A DNA stretch of 64,000 nt from Natrinema amylolyticus_A (GCF_042678045.1 NZ_JBHUDI010000011.1:434001-498000); one strand, 5' to 3'. Shown: positions 1 to 8,856, numbered from the stretch's first letter. Made by a program: numbers and translations. Notes: generated from the letters alone by a model not told the origin.

Positions 1-345
1 GCACGTGCCGACGATGCCGAACTCTCGGCCGCCTACGATGCGATGAACCGTGAACTGGGGCTGCGGACGGGACCGATCGATCCCGCGCAGTATCTGCCAC
101 GCTTCGCCTCGGAACTCGAGCTCGGAACGGCCGTCGAATGTCGCGCTCGAGAACACGTCGAAGCCCTGCTCGAGGCGGGCCTGATCGGCGGTCGAAATCC
201 CGGTGGCGTCGCTGCGGCCTGTCTCTACAAAGCGGCCGGGGAGCGTGCGGAGTGGCCGTCGATCACGCAGGCTGCCGCTGCCGAGGTCGCCGACGTCGCA
301 GCAGTGACGATCCGGGCGACCGTCACGAACATCGACGAACTTTAA
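1..345 (+). CDS. tfb: Transcription initiation factor TFB, C-terminal part (5' end outside window)
   Basis: Open from the first base in the frame that ends at 345, so the gene is cut by the window edge and only about the last 114 residues are seen. The visible part matches the second cyclin-like repeat of archaeal TFB: an arginine-rich helix, then PGGVAAACLYKAA, then the TQAAAAEVADVAAVTIRAT segment, which corresponds to the DNA-binding helix-turn-helix near BREs. TFB recruits RNA polymerase to TATA/TBP. Haloarchaea carry several tfb paralogues, and which one this is cannot be told. It is convergent with the MCM gene, 45 bases away. Confidence 0.85.
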   Translation, partial: ARADDAELSAAYDAMNRELGLRTGPIDPAQYLPRFASELELGTAVECRAREHVEALLEAGLIGGRNPGGVAAACLYKAAGERAEWPSITQAAAAEVADVAAVTIRATVTNIDEL

Positions 346-390
346 GCTCGATTCGTCGGGTCGACGGCTCGAGCGAGCGTTATCCTGGCG

Positions 391-2493
391 TTACGTCGTC
401 CGGAGCGTGTCCGTACTCGGCTCGTAGACCTCGCCTTTCTGTTTGAGTTTGTCGATCTCGTGTTCGGCCTTGGACTGGTCCATGCCGACCTCTTGGGCCC
501 GTTCTAAGACGATGTCGACCGGCGCGCCGTCGTCGTACTCCTCTTCGATGTCGCTGATGAGTCCCTTGAGGTTCTTGATTCGATCGCGCTGGGACTTCGA
601 GGTGCCGGCCTCGACGATGTCCGCGTCGAACTCGCCGGTCTCGGGATCGACGCCGATGTCCTGCAGACAGGAGCGAACGATTTCGACGGACTGTTCGGCA
701 TCGCTCTGCTCGACCGTGTCCGAGAGCCGAACACGGGCGCTTGCCTCTGCAAGTCGAACCAGCGCCTCGAGTTTCCGCGCCGTGACGGGGACGGCAGCGT
801 CCTCGTCAGTTCCTTTCGAGCGCAGGTCGACGTAGAAGTCCCGAATCGTTTCTTGGGCCTCGTCGGTCATCCGCGGATGACAGTTCTGTTTGGCGTACGC
901 GATGTACTTGCGCAGGAGTTCGGCGTCGATCTCGGGATCGACCTGCTCGGTCATCTCCTCGATCTCGTCGTCGCTGACCTCGAGGGAGGTCATCTCCGCT
1001 TGCTGGGTGGTCAACTCCCCCGCGTAGTTGGTCGTGAGGATGTGTTCTGCGAGATTCCGGTCTTTCTCCTCGTCTGGCTGGTCGGTGACCGTGAAAATGA
1101 GGTCGAACCGCGAGATGAGCGCCGGCTCGAGGTCGATCTGCTCGCCGATCGGTTCGTACTGATCGAAGCGGCCGTACTTGGGGTTCGCGGCACCCAGCAG
1201 CGAACAGCGCGATTTGAGCGTCGCGTTGATACCGGCCTTCGAGACGGAGATCTTCTGTTGCTCTAAGGCCTCGTGCATGGCACTCCTGTCTTCCGATCGC
1301 ATCTTATCGAGCTCGTCGACTGCCGCGATTCCCTGGTCGGCGAGGACGAGCGCGCCGGCCTCGAGTGTCCACTGCTGGCCGTCCCCGAAGTCGTCGCGGA
1401 CGGCGGCGGCTGTGAGGCCAGCCGAGGACGAGCCCTTGCCAGAGGTATAAACCGACCGAGGTGCAATATTTTGAATATACCCTAGCATCTGACTCTTCCC
1501 GGTACCCGGATCACCGATCAGCAGCATGTGCAAGTCGCCCCGAATCCGCGACCCGTCGGGTAACTGCTTGGTCACGCCCGAGAACAACTGCAGGATCATC
1601 GCGAGTTTCTCCTGCTCGTAGCCGTAGATGGAGGGCGCAATGGAGGCGATCATCTTCTCGTAGACATCGTCACGGTTGGAGATCTCGTAGATCTGCTTCT
1701 TGTCCTCGTCGGTGATGTCCATGTCCTCGAACTGTTCTTCGTCGATGTCGACGGACATTCCCTCCATGTAAAAGTCGAAGACTGGCGATTTGTCCTGGTT
1801 GTCGCCCTGTTGCTCGAGACGAAGGACACCCGTCGCCGAGACGTGGTCGCCGGGGGTGACCTCGCCGGTGATGTCGTCTTCGACGTGGACGTCGAGCGAC
1901 TGGGGGGTTTCGCCGCCGCGTAGTCCTTCGGGACTTTCCTGGATGCGCAGCTTCTGGGAGTCGACGAATTCGGATTGGTCGAAGTTGATGCGGAAGGGGC
2001 CCTGTCGTTCACAGCCCTGACACTCGTGGGGTTCCTGGAAGTCGCCGCTGGATTGGGGGACGCGCGTGAGGGTGCCACAGAGCTGGCACTCGAAGGCAGC
2101 CTCCTCGATTTTGGGGCGGACGTCGGTGGCTTTGCGGACGATCCCGTGGACCTGCACGAGGGAATTCATGTCCCGCGCGCGGATTTCCCGGATCTCGGGT
2201 GACTCCGTCTCGGGAAGGTTTCGGATCCGGACGTGTGCCTGCCCGAGGCTGACGTCGATCGGGAGGTCGTACAGCCGTATCGCCTCCTCGGCATAGCGCT
2301 GGAGCTGTTCGGGCTGGGCGATGAAGTCGTCCGCGAGGTCGGGATCGAATCGATAGAGATCCTGCCAGTCGACGTGCAGCGACCGCTGCTCGTTGGGATA
2401 CCGCTGCGCAAGCTGCTTGATCTCGTTGTCGTAGTAGTTGCGGAAGAACTGCTCGAAGGAGTCGACGAGTTCTGAGTTGCCCGCTTGCGCCAT
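391..2493 (-). CDS. mcm: Replicative DNA helicase MCM
   Basis: The 700-residue protein has the whole archaeal MCM architecture: N-terminal DNA-binding domain with a zinc ribbon (Cys136, Cys139, Cys158, Cys161), then the AAA+ domain with Walker A GDPGTGKS at 327-334, Walker B AAVDELDKM at about 390-398 and the arginine-finger SRFD at 461-464, then a C-terminal winged-helix region. It unwinds DNA ahead of the replication fork as a hexamer. Many haloarchaeal MCM genes carry inteins, but this one has none at the usual P-loop or Walker B sites. The start ATG lies just after a short AT-rich leader (ATAAATGG on the opposite strand near 2520). Confidence 0.97.
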   Translation of the reverse strand: MAQAGNSELVDSFEQFFRNYYDNEIKQLAQRYPNEQRSLHVDWQDLYRFDPDLADDFIAQPEQLQRYAEEAIRLYDLPIDVSLGQAHVRIRNLPETESPEIREIRARDMNSLVQVHGIVRKATDVRPKIEEAAFECQLCGTLTRVPQSSGDFQEPHECQGCERQGPFRINFDQSEFVDSQKLRIQESPEGLRGGETPQSLDVHVEDDITGEVTPGDHVSATGVLRLEQQGDNQDKSPVFDFYMEGMSVDIDEEQFEDMDITDEDKKQIYEISNRDDVYEKMIASIAPSIYGYEQEKLAMILQLFSGVTKQLPDGSRIRGDLHMLLIGDPGTGKSQMLGYIQNIAPRSVYTSGKGSSSAGLTAAAVRDDFGDGQQWTLEAGALVLADQGIAAVDELDKMRSEDRSAMHEALEQQKISVSKAGINATLKSRCSLLGAANPKYGRFDQYEPIGEQIDLEPALISRFDLIFTVTDQPDEEKDRNLAEHILTTNYAGELTTQQAEMTSLEVSDDEIEEMTEQVDPEIDAELLRKYIAYAKQNCHPRMTDEAQETIRDFYVDLRSKGTDEDAAVPVTARKLEALVRLAEASARVRLSDTVEQSDAEQSVEIVRSCLQDIGVDPETGEFDADIVEAGTSKSQRDRIKNLKGLISDIEEEYDDGAPVDIVLERAQEVGMDQSKAEHEIDKLKQKGEVYEPSTDTLRTT

Positions 2494-3091
2494 TGCACCG
2501 TTCTAGGGCTGCCATCGGGTATAAATGGTTGTAAACCGGGACGGAAGTGAACCGCTCGCAGCGTCGATCACTGCGAGCAGTCAGCGAGCCGCCATCGAAC
2601 GCGAGCGGATTCAGGGTGGCAACCGACGATGCATTCGTGGCTTGTGCAACCGCGACTGGGTGCATTGACGATAACACGAGTTTATTGCCGCCAGTGGTCT
2701 CCGCTGTTCGACAGGGCAGTACTATTGCTTCCACGGAAGGCTTCATTGTTCGCACCCCACTACGTAGAATCGAGGTGATCCCAACGAATATCAAGATGAT
2801 CGGTCCATCATCCGGTCCTCACTGTGGTCAGTCTGATCGTACTCCGTGTGGGTACTCACCATGGTTGTACGATCGTACTCCGTGTGGATCCTGATGATTG
2901 CTTCCCTCAGAACACCTCACACCCCGAACTCATAGTTCAGTTCTCTTCCTTCGGTTCTGATGCCGCTGGTTGATCAGTACTGTCGCTCGTCAGCATCGTC
3001 TCAGTAGCTGTCGGTCACGGATTCGCGCCGCGAAAGAAGATCGGGTGAGTATAGAGCCGCCACTTGCGGTGTCGTTCGTGACGAAAGCGAA
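2494..3091. other. Non-coding stretch of about 600 bases between mcm and tRNA-Pro
   Basis: Base composition is less GC-rich than the flanks and no recognisable gene was found. A 17-base direct repeat (GATCGTACTCCGTGTGG) occurs at 2835-2851 and 2871-2887. On the minus strand an ATG at about 2996 opens a 19-codon frame ending in an acidic tail (EPKEEN) at about 2939. It looks like the end of a haloarchaeal protein, so this may be a gene remnant lying against the tRNA 3' end. An open frame at 2547-2894 (+) has no family features. No copy of the tRNA 3' end was seen here, so integration into the tRNA is not supported. Confidence 0.4.
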
Positions 3092-3164
3092 TGGGATCGC
3101 CCGGATTTGAACCGGGGTCACGGGCACCCAAGGCCCGAAGTATACCAAGCTAACCCACGATCCC
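3092..3164 (-). tRNA. tRNA-Pro (anticodon TGG)
   Basis: On the minus strand the 73 bases fold as a complete tRNA: acceptor GGGATCG pairs with CGATCCC followed by discriminator A, the anticodon stem CGGGC/GCCCG encloses CTTGGGT with anticodon TGG, and the T arm is CCCGG-TTCAAAT-CCGGG. There is no intron and no encoded CCA. It decodes CCA and other proline codons by wobble. Confidence 0.96.
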
Positions 3165-3319
3165 GTACATCTCGATATCGCCCCCACACCATAAAGCGTT
3201 TCGTTATCCTGCTGGCCGTCGCCGTGTGAGCCGCCACGCTCGAGGCGTCCGCTCTTTCCCTCGAGACAGTCATCGGGAACCGACAGAACGGTTTTGCCCG
3301 ATGGCGTGATAGCGCCTCT

Positions 3320-3574
3320 ATGACCGGGCTCGAGTTGCTGCTTTTGATCCTCGTCTTGCTCCTCGTTCTTGCGGCGGCACAGCTCGTTGCGGTTGCCAGG
3401 CCGTTCATTATCAACACGGTCGGTGGGCTCGTGGTGTTGTATCTCGCTCAGGTCGTCTTCGGCGTCACGGTGGCAGTGTCGCCGCTGACGATCGTGATCG
3501 TCGCAATCGGCGGCGTTCCAGGCTCGGTGCTCGTGCTTGCGCTGTCGCTGTTCGGGATCGCGTTCGTTCCGTGA
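3320..3574 (+). CDS. BofA-family small membrane protein (pro-sigmaK processing inhibitor-like)
   Basis: This 84-residue, almost entirely hydrophobic protein has an N-terminal leucine-rich helix (residues 4-22), then the short RPFIINTVGGLVV segment and two further hydrophobic stretches ending PGSVLVLALSLFGIAF. The NTVGG and PG motifs are those of the BofA family, named for a Bacillus protein that restrains an intramembrane protease. Haloarchaea have no sigma-K, so the role here is unknown. A family-A palindrome begins about 10 bases after the stop codon. Confidence 0.75.
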   Translation: MTGLELLLLILVLLLVLAAAQLVAVARPFIINTVGGLVVLYLAQVVFGVTVAVSPLTIVIVAIGGVPGSVLVLALSLFGIAFVP

Positions 3575-3584
3575 CCGGCGAGAC

Positions 3585-3666
3585 ATACGGTCTGCTGTTC
3601 CGAGTTCCCGGTGCACCCGCGACCCGTCCTGCGGGCCCACCGGAACTGACTAACAGCAGACCGTAT
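3585..3666. repeat. Palindromic repeat family A, copy 1
   Basis: The ends are a perfect 15-base inverted repeat, ATACGGTCTGCTGTT and its complement. Inside is a GC-rich inner palindrome (CCGGTGCACCCGCGACCC ... GGGCCCACCGG). It fills the space between the stop codons of two convergent genes. It gives the stop of the downstream minus-strand gene (TGA directly followed by TACGG). In RNA either strand would form a long hairpin. Confidence 0.85.
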
Positions 3667-4424
3667 CAGTCACCGAGCAGTCGCTCGATCTCCTCGTCGG
3701 TCGCTTCGGAGATCGCATCCTGCTCGCTATCGATCAGCGCTGTGTCCGTCCACTCGGCCAGCATCGAGGCGACATCCTCGTCGGTCGCTTCCGGGAGTGG
3801 CTCGTCGCAGTCGGCGGCGACGACGGCGTCGAAGAGCACACTGAACGCCGAAACGACACGGTCCTCGTGGTGTGTCGGATCGAAGTGAACGTGGGCGTGG
3901 GCATCGACGCTCGCGAATCGGTTCGCGAGGACGTGTGTGAACTGGAAGACGTCCGCCGGTGGCGTGTGCCGGAGCAGGGCGTCGAGCGAATCGAAACAGA
4001 CTGTCAGGCCCTCGTCTGTGTCGCCCCAGTGTTTGCAAAAGCGGCTCACTGCGATGCCGATCGCGGTGAGATCGGTCGGATCAGGCACCGTCTCGGTGAC
4101 GACTGACTGAGTGAAATCCGGCGCCGAGTCGTCGGCGAGGACGTTCCCGATCGTGAGCTGGCCGAATCGGCCGCTGATCTCCTCTTCCGTGGGGCAGGAC
4201 GGCTCCTCGTCGGCAAAGGTAACCGAGAGATGTGCCGTCTCACCGCCGCACAACTCCTCGCATGCGTCGGGCACTGTGTCGCTTGCGTGAACGAGCAGGA
4301 CGAGTGCCGGAGGGTCGACTGCGGCTGGCGTCGTCGGCACGGCCTGCTGTACCGATTTCCCGGTGCAATCGCGACCGTCCGGCGGTTGCACCGGAACTGA
4401 CTGACAGTTGTCCGTAGAGTCCAT
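3666..4424 (-). CDS. DUF7504-like haloarchaeal protein (RecA-like fold suspected), N-terminus encoded by a repeat
   Basis: Acidic soluble protein of up to 252 residues. The central part (GIAVSRF ... LTVCFDSLDALLRHTP ... VFQFTHVLANRF ... AHVHFDP ... LFDAVVAAD) aligns by eye with the protein at 47935-48630, so the two are paralogues. This pattern is that of the haloarchaeal DUF7504 group, thought to have a KaiC/RecA-like fold, but no Walker A loop is visible. Residues 4-29 are encoded by a family-A palindrome, and the true ancestral start may lie downstream (the recognisable fold begins near ALVLLVHASD, residue 41). The stop codon also abuts a family-A copy. Confidence 0.6.
   Translation of the reverse strand: MDSTDNCQSVPVQPPDGRDCTGKSVQQAVPTTPAAVDPPALVLLVHASDTVPDACEELCGGETAHLSVTFADEEPSCPTEEEISGRFGQLTIGNVLADDSAPDFTQSVVTETVPDPTDLTAIGIAVSRFCKHWGDTDEGLTVCFDSLDALLRHTPPADVFQFTHVLANRFASVDAHAHVHFDPTHHEDRVVSAFSVLFDAVVAADCDEPLPEATDEDVASMLAEWTDTALIDSEQDAISEATDEEIERLLGD
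4339..4416. repeat. Palindromic repeat family A, copy 2 (inside the 5' coding region of the DUF7504-like gene)
   Basis: The arms GGCCTGCTGT and ACAGTTGTCCGTAGAG and the core CCCGGTGCAATCGCGACC ... GGTTGCACCGG match family A, with degenerate outer ends. It overlaps codons 4-29 of the minus-strand reading frame starting at 4424. Confidence 0.7.
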
Positions 4425-4556
4425 AGTGACAGCGTCGGGGCAGCCCCGTGCTGGCTGTCGATTGCGCGCTCGTCTCCTTTATGCTTCTGGCCGCTGAAAC
4501 GCGGGCGTAAAACGATTGTGGCCGGGCTCCGCGCGTACCGACCGCGGCTGGTCCGA

Positions 4557-6719
4557 TCAGCGATCCTCGTCGCGCAGTTCGATGTCCGCGACGAGCTCGT
4601 AGGGGTGGGCGTCCTTCCGGATGCCATCGAGGAGGGTAAACGCCTGTCCGGGCTCGAGGAAGTGTTCCGTGACCACGCGACCGAGCGGCGTGGGTTCGAA
4701 GCCGTCGATGAACTCGTACTGTAGCAGTTTGCCGATGGCGTGTTTCGTGGGGACGTCGCCGATCATGCGGTCGTTGAGCGCCTTTGCGGCCTTGCCGCCA
4801 ACGGTGACGTTCGCCAGCGTCTCCTCGACTGCGGCGGCCTCGTCGTAGTGGGTCATCACCGACTCCATCTCGCCTTTGAGGAGTTTGAAGGCGACTTCGT
4901 CCTCGGACATCTCCATGGAGTTGTGGTAGGCGCAGTCGGGTTCGACGAGGACGTACACCGTCCCCTTGTCGTGGTAGTCGGGTCGACCCGCGCGGCCGAG
5001 CATCTGGTGGAACTCCTGGACGGAGAGCCACTCGATACCCATCGCCAGCGAGTCGAAGATTACCTGTGAGGCTGGGAAGTCGACCCCCGCTGCGAGTGCA
5101 GCAGTCGTGACGACTGCCGAGAGTTCCTGCTCGCCGAACTTGCGTTCGACCTCCTTGCGGCGTTTGTAATCGAGGCCGGCGTGGTAGGGTGCGGCAGAGT
5201 ACTCGAGTTTCCGTGAGATCTCGTGACACCGTCGCCGGGAGTTGGTGAAGATGATCGTCTGCCCGCGATAGCCTTTGGAGGACTCGGTATCGAACGCGCG
5301 TTTGACGAGCTTGTTCTCGATGCGGACTTTCTCCTGGCCGTCTGCGAAGGTGACGTGGCGTTCGATCGGGACCGGGCGCTCCTCGAACTCGATGAGTGTC
5401 GACTCGAGCGCACCCGCGAGCTGGTCTGGGTTGCCGACGGTCGCCGAGAGATAGATCCACTGCGCACCCCCATAGTCGTCGCGACGCTTCGCGCGTTGCT
5501 CGCAGGTGTACTTGAGCCGCGAGATGAGCCCGTCCAGCCGGTGGCCCCGCTCTTCTTCTTTGAGGGTGTGAACCTCGTCGATGACGACGGTTCCGATGTC
5601 GCCCATGTCCTTGCCCGTCCGCAGGGCGTGGTCGATCCCCTCGTAGGTGCCGACGATGACGTCGGCGTTGGGATCGAACTGGTTGCCGTTGTCGGCGATC
5701 CGGCTCGCGCCCACGCGAATGGAGACGTCGACGAGGTGGCCGTACTCGTCCTGGAAGTCCTCGTACTTCTGGTTTGCCAGGGCCACCAGCGGCACGAGAA
5801 AGAGCATCGTGCCCTTGCCGTTGAGCACGCGGTTGATGCCGGCCATCTCCCCGACGAGGGTCTTCCCGGTCGCCGTCGCCGAGACGACCATCTGGTCGTC
5901 GCCGTCGAAGAGGCCGTTCTCGACCGCGAGACTCTGGACTGGCAACAGGGTCTCGAACCGGTCCTCGAGCAGGCCCTGCAAGCCGGGATGGAGGTTCAGC
6001 GAATCGACTCGAACGGGGTCGACCTCGTCGGTCGTCGCCGAAATCGTATCGAACTTCGTCAGATCCGGATCGAGCTGGCCCTTGAGCAGGTTGACGATCC
6101 GCTCTAAGTCCTGGACCTCGAGCATGAGTTCCTCGAGGCGCTCTTTGGCTGCGCCGGTGACCGCACCGCTGCCCGAAAAGGAGAGCTGGCGCTCGAGTTC
6201 CTGGCGAGCACAGTCCCGACAGATCCAGTCGTTGTCGTCTTTGACTGCAGTGTCGGTGGTGATCGGCGAGTACCGGCCCGCGGAGGCACAGTACCGACAG
6301 GTCCGGACGGCCTTGGCCTTGTCCTCGAGCTGGTAGCCCGAAAGCATCTCGGTGAGCTCGCGCCGGCCGTCGGGTGAGGTCTGCTCGGAGATGCGGATCC
6401 GTGCCGCTCGCCGGGCGAGTTCGATGAACTCGTCGGGCTGGCGAGGCTCTTCGCTCGAGCCCTGTTTGAGCCGGAACTTCGCGGGGCGGGGGCCGGCGGA
6501 GGTTTCTGAGAGTCCGAGTTTCGCTCTGAACAGCCGTTTGCCGTCACGTTCGACGACGATCAGGTAGTCGTCGCCGGTTTCGTGACAGAAGATCGTATCG
6601 ACCTGCTGGACCTGCTTCGACACGGACGCGAGTAGGGCGTGGCGGTATTTCAGCGGTTCGGACTGGCTCGAGTGGGCCGGACCCACGCTGTCGACCTCGC
6701 TCTCGTCTCGTTTGCCCAC
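4557..6719 (-). CDS. Ski2-like DEAD/DEAH-box helicase with N-terminal zinc-binding domain
   Basis: A 720-residue superfamily-2 helicase. Residues 1-240 form an archaea-specific N-terminal part (DUF5814 type) containing a four-cysteine zinc site at Cys141, Cys144, Cys167 and Cys170. The helicase core then shows the P-loop ATATGKT at 281-287, the Walker B box DEVH, motif III SATVG, the IIFTNSRRRCHEI strand and motif VI QMLGRAGRP. The architecture matches the archaeal Ski2-related RNA helicases (ASH-Ski2 group) proposed to work in RNA decay with the exosome or RNase J. That role is inferred from the family. It stands alone and is divergent from the transducer gene at 6833. Confidence 0.85.
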   Translation of the reverse strand: MGKRDESEVDSVGPAHSSQSEPLKYRHALLASVSKQVQQVDTIFCHETGDDYLIVVERDGKRLFRAKLGLSETSAGPRPAKFRLKQGSSEEPRQPDEFIELARRAARIRISEQTSPDGRRELTEMLSGYQLEDKAKAVRTCRYCASAGRYSPITTDTAVKDDNDWICRDCARQELERQLSFSGSGAVTGAAKERLEELMLEVQDLERIVNLLKGQLDPDLTKFDTISATTDEVDPVRVDSLNLHPGLQGLLEDRFETLLPVQSLAVENGLFDGDDQMVVSATATGKTLVGEMAGINRVLNGKGTMLFLVPLVALANQKYEDFQDEYGHLVDVSIRVGASRIADNGNQFDPNADVIVGTYEGIDHALRTGKDMGDIGTVVIDEVHTLKEEERGHRLDGLISRLKYTCEQRAKRRDDYGGAQWIYLSATVGNPDQLAGALESTLIEFEERPVPIERHVTFADGQEKVRIENKLVKRAFDTESSKGYRGQTIIFTNSRRRCHEISRKLEYSAAPYHAGLDYKRRKEVERKFGEQELSAVVTTAALAAGVDFPASQVIFDSLAMGIEWLSVQEFHQMLGRAGRPDYHDKGTVYVLVEPDCAYHNSMEMSEDEVAFKLLKGEMESVMTHYDEAAAVEETLANVTVGGKAAKALNDRMIGDVPTKHAIGKLLQYEFIDGFEPTPLGRVVTEHFLEPGQAFTLLDGIRKDAHPYELVADIELRDEDR

Positions 6720-6832
6720 CGGCGGAAATCTCGACCCCGCTGTGGCTATTGTATCTGATCGACGAGTGATCTATAGTATTACATATGATTCTTAGCGAGT
6801 TACATACCAGGTGCGTCGAGTCCCAGTTCCAT

Positions 6833-7648
6833 ATGGGCTTGAATCCGTGGGAGTACATCCCGGTCGTTCGCCGCCGCTATGCGCTTCGGTTTCTCGCCGC
6901 ACTCGCTGTCATCCCCCTCATCGTGGGAGCGTTCGGCGGCACGATCTATGCACAGACCGGTGACGAACTCGAGTTCATCGCTGACGTCACGAAGGAGACG
7001 AACATGCTCGCGCTCAACGCCAGCATCGAGGCCGCCCGCTCGAGTTCGGACGATGCTCAGTTTACCGCGGTCGCCGAGCAAGTCAAGTCTCTCGCCGAGG
7101 ACACGCAGGAGGCGGCGATCGACATCGAGGACCGTCTCGAGCGTGTCAGCGAGCAGACCGACCAGGTCGCAGCCGTCGTCCGGGAAACCGACGAGTGCAT
7201 CGCCGACCACCGCAGCGCAGTGGAGACGACGGTCGCGTCGCTCGAGGAGATCTCCTCGTTCGCCGCGGAGACGAACGACGGCGTTCAGGAAATCTCGGCG
7301 GCGACCCAACAGCAGGCGGGCGCGACACAGGAGATCGTGACGATGACCGACGACGTCGCGGCGATCAGCGAGGAGACCAGCGCCGAAGCGGAGACGGTTG
7401 CTGCGGCCGCCGAAGAACAGACCTCCTCACTCGTCGAGGTCTCACACACCGCCACGTCGCTGTCCGAGCGAGCACGGGACCTCTCGGAGGCGCTGTCGTC
7501 GTTCCAGGTCTCGGCCGAGCCGGCTGAAGCCGTGGCGGTCGATGACGCGGGCCGGACCGGGCGCGAACTGCCCGCGGCCGACGACTACGAGGTCGACCCG
7601 AACGGATCGACCCGCGGATCGGCGTTCGACTGGTCGGAGCCGCAGTAG
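6833..7648 (+). CDS. Methyl-accepting transducer lacking sensor, HAMP and half of the signalling hairpin
   Basis: The predicted 271-residue protein starts with a juxtamembrane VVRRRYALRF segment and one membrane helix (about residues 18-38). After QTGDELE it runs straight into the hairpin tip of the MCP signalling domain (ETNMLALNASIEAAR), followed by the full C-terminal coiled-coil arm and an acidic tail. A normal haloarchaeal Htr has two membrane helices, an extracellular or PAS sensor, HAMP domains and the N-terminal coiled-coil arm between those parts. All are missing without a frameshift, which suggests an internal deletion. An in-frame ATG at 6785 is an alternative start. I prefer 6833 because the TATA-like CTATAGTATT is only about 10 bases upstream of 6785. 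Confidence 0.7.
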   Translation: MGLNPWEYIPVVRRRYALRFLAALAVIPLIVGAFGGTIYAQTGDELEFIADVTKETNMLALNASIEAARSSSDDAQFTAVAEQVKSLAEDTQEAAIDIEDRLERVSEQTDQVAAVVRETDECIADHRSAVETTVASLEEISSFAAETNDGVQEISAATQQQAGATQEIVTMTDDVAAISEETSAEAETVAAAAEEQTSSLVEVSHTATSLSERARDLSEALSSFQVSAEPAEAVAVDDAGRTGRELPAADDYEVDPNGSTRGSAFDWSEPQ

Positions 7649-7725
7649 CTGCGTGACGGTCGCCAGATCGGCGTGACTCCGGGTGGCCACTCGAGGTGTC
7701 GGAAACCACTGGCTCCGGCCGACGA

Positions 7726-8838
7726 CTACAGGTTGCCGTTGACGATATCACCGACTTCCTGCGGGTCGTATAGCTGTTCGTCGACGTCGTAGAGCTGTTC
7801 GGCCGCCCGCTGGGTGACGACGAGGTTCGTGATCGGCCCCTGATAGAGCGGGCCGCCGCGGTAGACGTCGCCGTTCTGGACGGCAGTCAGCTTCTGGGCA
7901 GTGTCATCCGCTTCCAGTTTAGAGACGATATCGCTCTGGAACTCCTGTGCGGTCTTGTTTTCCAGCCCGCGGAACAGGAGTACCTCGGGGTCGATATCGA
8001 GGAGCGTTTCGTAGTCGACCGCGCCGCGGTCGCTGTGGAAGTCTCGCACGTCCGTGTTGGCGAACGCGTCGGTAACCTCGAGGTCGCGCCACTGCTTGAA
8101 ACTCGTCGACTCGTCGATCAGGTACGGTGAAAACGAATCCAGTTCTTCGGTCGCCCACATGATCGCAACGTCCGGTCGCTCCGCTTCCGGCGGCACGATA
8201 TCCGCGACGTTCGACTGGAACCGCTCGTGGAGATCGACGAAGGCCTCGTAGCGGTCCTCTTCCTGGAAGACCTGCGAGAGCTTCTCGAACGCTTCCAGCA
8301 GCGTGAGATACTCGTAGTCGTGCCAGCCGTAGCCCCGCGAGAAGATGCTGTTTCCGAAGAAGGGAGTCCCGGTCGACTCGACCCGGTCGATGTCCTCCTG
8401 GTCCCAGCCGTCGGCTCTCCCGACGATGAAGTTCGGATCCATGACGAATAGGTCGACGTCCTCGCTCAGCGACATGAACTCCTCCGGGCTCAGGTTTCCG
8501 TCCCCCCAGAGCGCGTCCATGTCGCTTTTGTCGACGCTCACGTCCGGAATCTCGTCGTAGTACTGCGTGTGGTACCGGCTGGTGAGATACACCGCCTCGG
8601 GTGGCTCCTGACCCAGCGCGATCCCCATATCGGCCCAGCTCCCGTTGTTGGCGGCCCACGTCTCCGGCACACTCGGGAATCCGACCTCGCCGACCGGCGG
8701 CATCGACACCGTGTATTCGATCTCGCTCTCGGATCCGCCGAGGGAATCGAGACAGCCGGCGAGCGAACTCACGCCGGCGATCGCTCCACCCGTTCGAAGC
8801 ACGTTCCGTCTCGTCCACGTCCGTTCGTCACTCATCAA
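7726..8838 (-). CDS. Iron/siderophore ABC transporter substrate-binding lipoprotein
   Basis: The 370-residue protein begins with a Tat signal (TRRNVLRTGG) and a lipobox LAGC with Cys29, so it is exported folded and lipid-anchored. The rest resembles FecB/BtuF-type binding proteins: two lobes joined by a long helix, with DPNFIVG and LDIDPEVLLFRG motifs. It delivers a ferric chelate or corrinoid to the permease encoded at 9836-10954. The gene has its own operator: a TTTAGG-N4-CCTAAA palindrome lies just before the start, separating it transcriptionally from the permease/ATPase pair upstream. The start could also be the second ATG (8835). Confidence 0.88.
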   Translation of the reverse strand: MMSDERTWTRRNVLRTGGAIAGVSSLAGCLDSLGGSESEIEYTVSMPPVGEVGFPSVPETWAANNGSWADMGIALGQEPPEAVYLTSRYHTQYYDEIPDVSVDKSDMDALWGDGNLSPEEFMSLSEDVDLFVMDPNFIVGRADGWDQEDIDRVESTGTPFFGNSIFSRGYGWHDYEYLTLLEAFEKLSQVFQEEDRYEAFVDLHERFQSNVADIVPPEAERPDVAIMWATEELDSFSPYLIDESTSFKQWRDLEVTDAFANTDVRDFHSDRGAVDYETLLDIDPEVLLFRGLENKTAQEFQSDIVSKLEADDTAQKLTAVQNGDVYRGGPLYQGPITNLVVTQRAAEQLYDVDEQLYDPQEVGDIVNGNL

Positions 8839-8840
8839 TT

Positions 8841-8856
8841 TTTAGGCTGACCTAAA
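8841..8856. promoter_or_regulatory. DtxR-type metal-repressor operator before the substrate-binding gene
   Basis: The perfect 6-4-6 palindrome TTTAGGCTGACCTAAA ends three bases before the start codon at 8838. It resembles the TTAGG..CCTAA sites bound by DtxR/IdeR/SirR-family iron regulators, including haloarchaeal Idr and SirR. Bound repressor would cover the transcript start. A matching site precedes the permease gene. Confidence 0.75.

Noticed and set aside
2547..2894. Open frame of 115 residues on the plus strand
   Set aside because: No family features, atypical composition and overlap with a repeated 17-base motif; no promoter seen. Treated as non-coding.
3092..3164. tRNA-Pro as an integration site for a mobile element
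   Set aside because: No integrase gene and no second copy of the tRNA 3' end were seen in the adjoining 600 bases.
2990..3640. Long minus-strand open frame across tRNA-Pro
   Set aside because: It runs through the tRNA gene and antisense to the BofA-like gene; very Arg/His-rich, as expected of a shadow in GC-rich DNA.
5223..6107. 294-residue open frame antisense to the Ski2-like helicase
   Set aside because: A reverse-strand shadow of a well-supported gene with no domain of its own.
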